Assembly: GCA_018968885.1 (NCBI GenBank)
Contig: JAGWZK010000020.1
Coordinates: 1 to 64,000, forward strand
Length of the DNA: 64,000 nucleotides
Direction: 5' to 3'
From: Planctomycetota bacterium
Lineage (GTDB): Bacteria; Planctomycetota; Phycisphaerae; Phycisphaerales; UBA1924
The position numbers and the translations under genes are program-made. Of the stretch, positions 62,408-64,000 are shown in pieces (the first letter of the stretch is position 1; each line of letters starts with the position of its first letter). The notes below the pieces were generated by a model. The model made no database searches. It was not told where the DNA came from and saw nothing but the letters and a program-made list of their open reading frames with translations.

Positions 62408-64000
62408 TTACTTCTGTGCCGCCGCCGTCGAGTGGCTAGCCGCCACCTGGCTCTGGACCAGCACCAACGCCGTCTGGAGCTGGACATCCGCGCCCTTGGC
62501 AAAGAGGTTGGCGGGGTCTTCGGTGTTCTTGTTGTCCGCGTCCGGCAACGCATCGGCATTCTTGCGGATGGTGAGGGCATCGGTGATCTGGGCAGGCAGC
62601 ATGTCGACGTGGATCATGGGCTCCACACCCCACTCAGTCGCGCCGGGCTTGCGGTGCAGCACATATCCATCGGGCATGGTGTAGTACTGCGTGGTCACCT
62701 TCAAGCTGGCGTTGGCGCCGGGCAACTGCCAGACATTCTGCACGCTTCCCTTGCCGTAGGAACGCTCGCCGACGACAGTGGCCTTGATCTGACCCTTCTG
62801 GGCGTAGTGGCGAATCGCACCAGAGACAATCTCACTGGCTGAGGCCGAGCCCTCATTCACCAGCACGGCGACCGGGATATCCGCCAGCGGGGCTTTGGCC
62901 GTTGCCGAGCCGTTGCCATCAAATTCAACTGCACCGTTGGAGGACTTCATCCCCACGACAGGGCCCTCAGAAATGAACTTGCGGCTGATGGCAATCGCCT
63001 GCTCCAGATAGCCACCGGGGTTGTAGCGCAGGTCGAGGATCAAGCCCTTCACGCCGCCAGCGTTGTTCATCAAGGCCAAGGCGCGATCCATATCGCGCGA
63101 GGTGTTGTCAGAGAACTGGGTCAGACGCACATAGCCGATGCGATTGGCCGAATCGATGTACCAATCCCACTCGTTCGCGCCCGGAGTCAAACCATCGCTG
63201 GCCCGCTTCCACCCCTTGACGGTGCGCACTTCAATCTTGCTGCGCTGCAGGGGGAAGGTCAGATCGACCTTCTTGGCCTCAGCGCCATCCTTTGCAGGAA
63301 TCTCACGTTCCACACCCAGCGTGACCTTGGTGTTGATGGGGCCGGTGATGAGTTCCACCGCCTGATCCAGCGAGGAAATGCCAAAGAGGGCCTGACCATT
63401 GACGGTCTTGATCACATCGCCAGCGCGGATGCCGGCCTTGTGCGCAGGCATGCCTTCCAGAGGCGTCGAGACCTTCACGTTCGACAATTCATCAAACTCA
63501 ATCTGCACGCCGATGCCGATGAAATTGCCGGCGGTGGCGCGCTGGAAGCGTCCCATCTCATCCGGCCAGATGATGGTGCTGAACTCGTCAAAGTGGCTGA
63601 ATGCACCATTGCCAAACTCGTGCAGGATCGCCTGCGGCATGATCTTCACCGAGTTGTTGCTCGCGGTGATGATCCGATCCAGCAGTGAATCCATCCGCTC
63701 GGCGCTGATGTCGGCCTTGGCCAGATTTAGCCCGGTGATCTCCGCATCAAGGGCTTTGACGAAGGCGTTCTTGGCGGCTTCATCGGCCAAACCCGGGAAC
63801 GCGTCCAAAAGATCTGCCGTCTGTGTCATGGTGCGCAGGGCCTCGACGCCATCGACCACAACGCGGTTGAGCGTGGGCTGTTCGACGTGGCGTGACGCAG
63901 CGCGGATCACAGCGCGAACGGTCATGGCGCGATCAATATCCGCGAGCTTGGTATTGAAATCGTCGCCTGCGGGGTTGTACGTAGGCAATTCCTTGGTCTT
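62408..64000 (-). CDS. S41-family C-terminal processing protease (PDZ), 5' end outside window
   Basis: The protein is partial; its frame runs on through 64000, so its N-terminus lies beyond the window. The visible 530 residues give a helical N-terminal domain, a PDZ domain (GIGVQIEFDELSNVKVSTPL, GIRAGDVIKTVNGQALFG), and the S41 catalytic domain. The catalytic domain has RIGYVRLTQFSDNTSRDMDRAL, LILDLRYNPGGYLEQA, the nucleophile Ser in VNEGSASASEIVSGAI, and the general-base Lys in GERSYGKGSVQ. These periplasmic proteases clip protein C-termini, for example in maturation or quality control. A Ser/Ala-rich tail ends the protein. Confidence 0.93.
   Translation of the reverse strand, partial: KTKELPTYNPAGDDFNTKLADIDRAMTVRAVIRAASRHVEQPTLNRVVVDGVEALRTMTQTADLLDAFPGLADEAAKNAFVKALDAEITGLNLAKADISAERMDSLLDRIITASNNSVKIMPQAILHEFGNGAFSHFDEFSTIIWPDEMGRFQRATAGNFIGIGVQIEFDELSNVKVSTPLEGMPAHKAGIRAGDVIKTVNGQALFGISSLDQAVELITGPINTKVTLGVEREIPAKDGAEAKKVDLTFPLQRSKIEVRTVKGWKRASDGLTPGANEWDWYIDSANRIGYVRLTQFSDNTSRDMDRALALMNNAGGVKGLILDLRYNPGGYLEQAIAISRKFISEGPVVGMKSSNGAVEFDGNGSATAKAPLADIPVAVLVNEGSASASEIVSGAIRHYAQKGQIKATVVGERSYGKGSVQNVWQLPGANASLKVTTQYYTMPDGYVLHRKPGATEWGVEPMIHVDMLPAQITDALTIRKNADALPDADNKNTEDPANLFAKGADVQLQTALVLVQSQVAASHSTAAAQK

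Noticed and set aside
1..64000. CRISPR arrays, rRNA, tmRNA, integrases or complete insertion sequences
   Set aside because: Read through on both strands; none was seen apart from the short transposase remnant.

Overview
The window reads as chromosomal DNA of a planctomycete, most likely of the Phycisphaerales. Three signs point there. Five consecutive secreted proteins end in paired EF-hand-like repeats with a FFDYLDFV core and a terminal Gly-Cys. One secreted protein ends in a VPTPGS / hydrophobic / RRRRR sorting tail. The enzymes overall have a planctomycete style, including a Minf_1886-type protein and a very long ResB. The placement is inferred from protein features only; no rRNA is present.

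Layout. 1-7.5 kb: tRNA-Asn, a Sua5/TsaC enzyme, an orphan MacB-like permease, small genes, glutamate dehydrogenase and a DNA/RNA-type methyltransferase. 7.6-12.5 kb: a complete MacA-MacB-TolC-like efflux operon (adaptor, ATPase, permease, outer-membrane lipoprotein). 12.5-17 kb: an FHA-PilB/GspE fusion, serS, and a PEP-CTERM-like secreted protein broken by an in-frame TAG. 17-27 kb: a long leftward gene train of System II cytochrome c maturation (resB, ccsA), a Minf_1886 protein, coaX, a truncated MnmE-like GTPase, a TPR-like membrane protein and an RluA-type pseudouridine synthase. 27-34 kb: amidohydrolase, Pal/OmpA-like lipoprotein, tRNA-Ile2(CAU), a GNAT enzyme, an AIM24 protein, a small-multidrug-export-like protein and aspS.

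34.2-40.6 kb is an accessory stretch. It holds a YegL-YegK-YegI-like triad (VWA, PP2C phosphatase, Ser/Thr kinase), a decayed IS5-type transposase end, a thiolase, and two immunity-protein-like reading frames (Imm11-like, SUKH-like) that follow one another in the same frame across a single TAG. 40.6-48.9 kb holds an Ada-AlkA fusion with an adjacent MGMT, an HglS/YdcJ-like dioxygenase, a methyltransferase, lysS and a PLP enzyme.

50.2-55.9 kb is the most distinctive region. A near-perfect sigma70 promoter with two identical-core palindromes lies between a leftward unknown gene (possible regulator) and a rightward run of five secreted dockerin-like proteins: beta-propeller, FG-GAP, two unknowns and an esterase. 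A NapH-like polyferredoxin fused to TPRs follows. 58-64 kb: rpe, a histidine-phosphatase fold lacking both catalytic histidines, accD, two unknown genes and the C-terminal part of an S41 protease that runs off the window.

By eye the + strand is C-rich from about 7.6 to 29.4 kb, becomes G-rich from about 29.6 to 47 kb regardless of gene direction, and is mixed to C-rich beyond. Residue positions given in entries are approximate.
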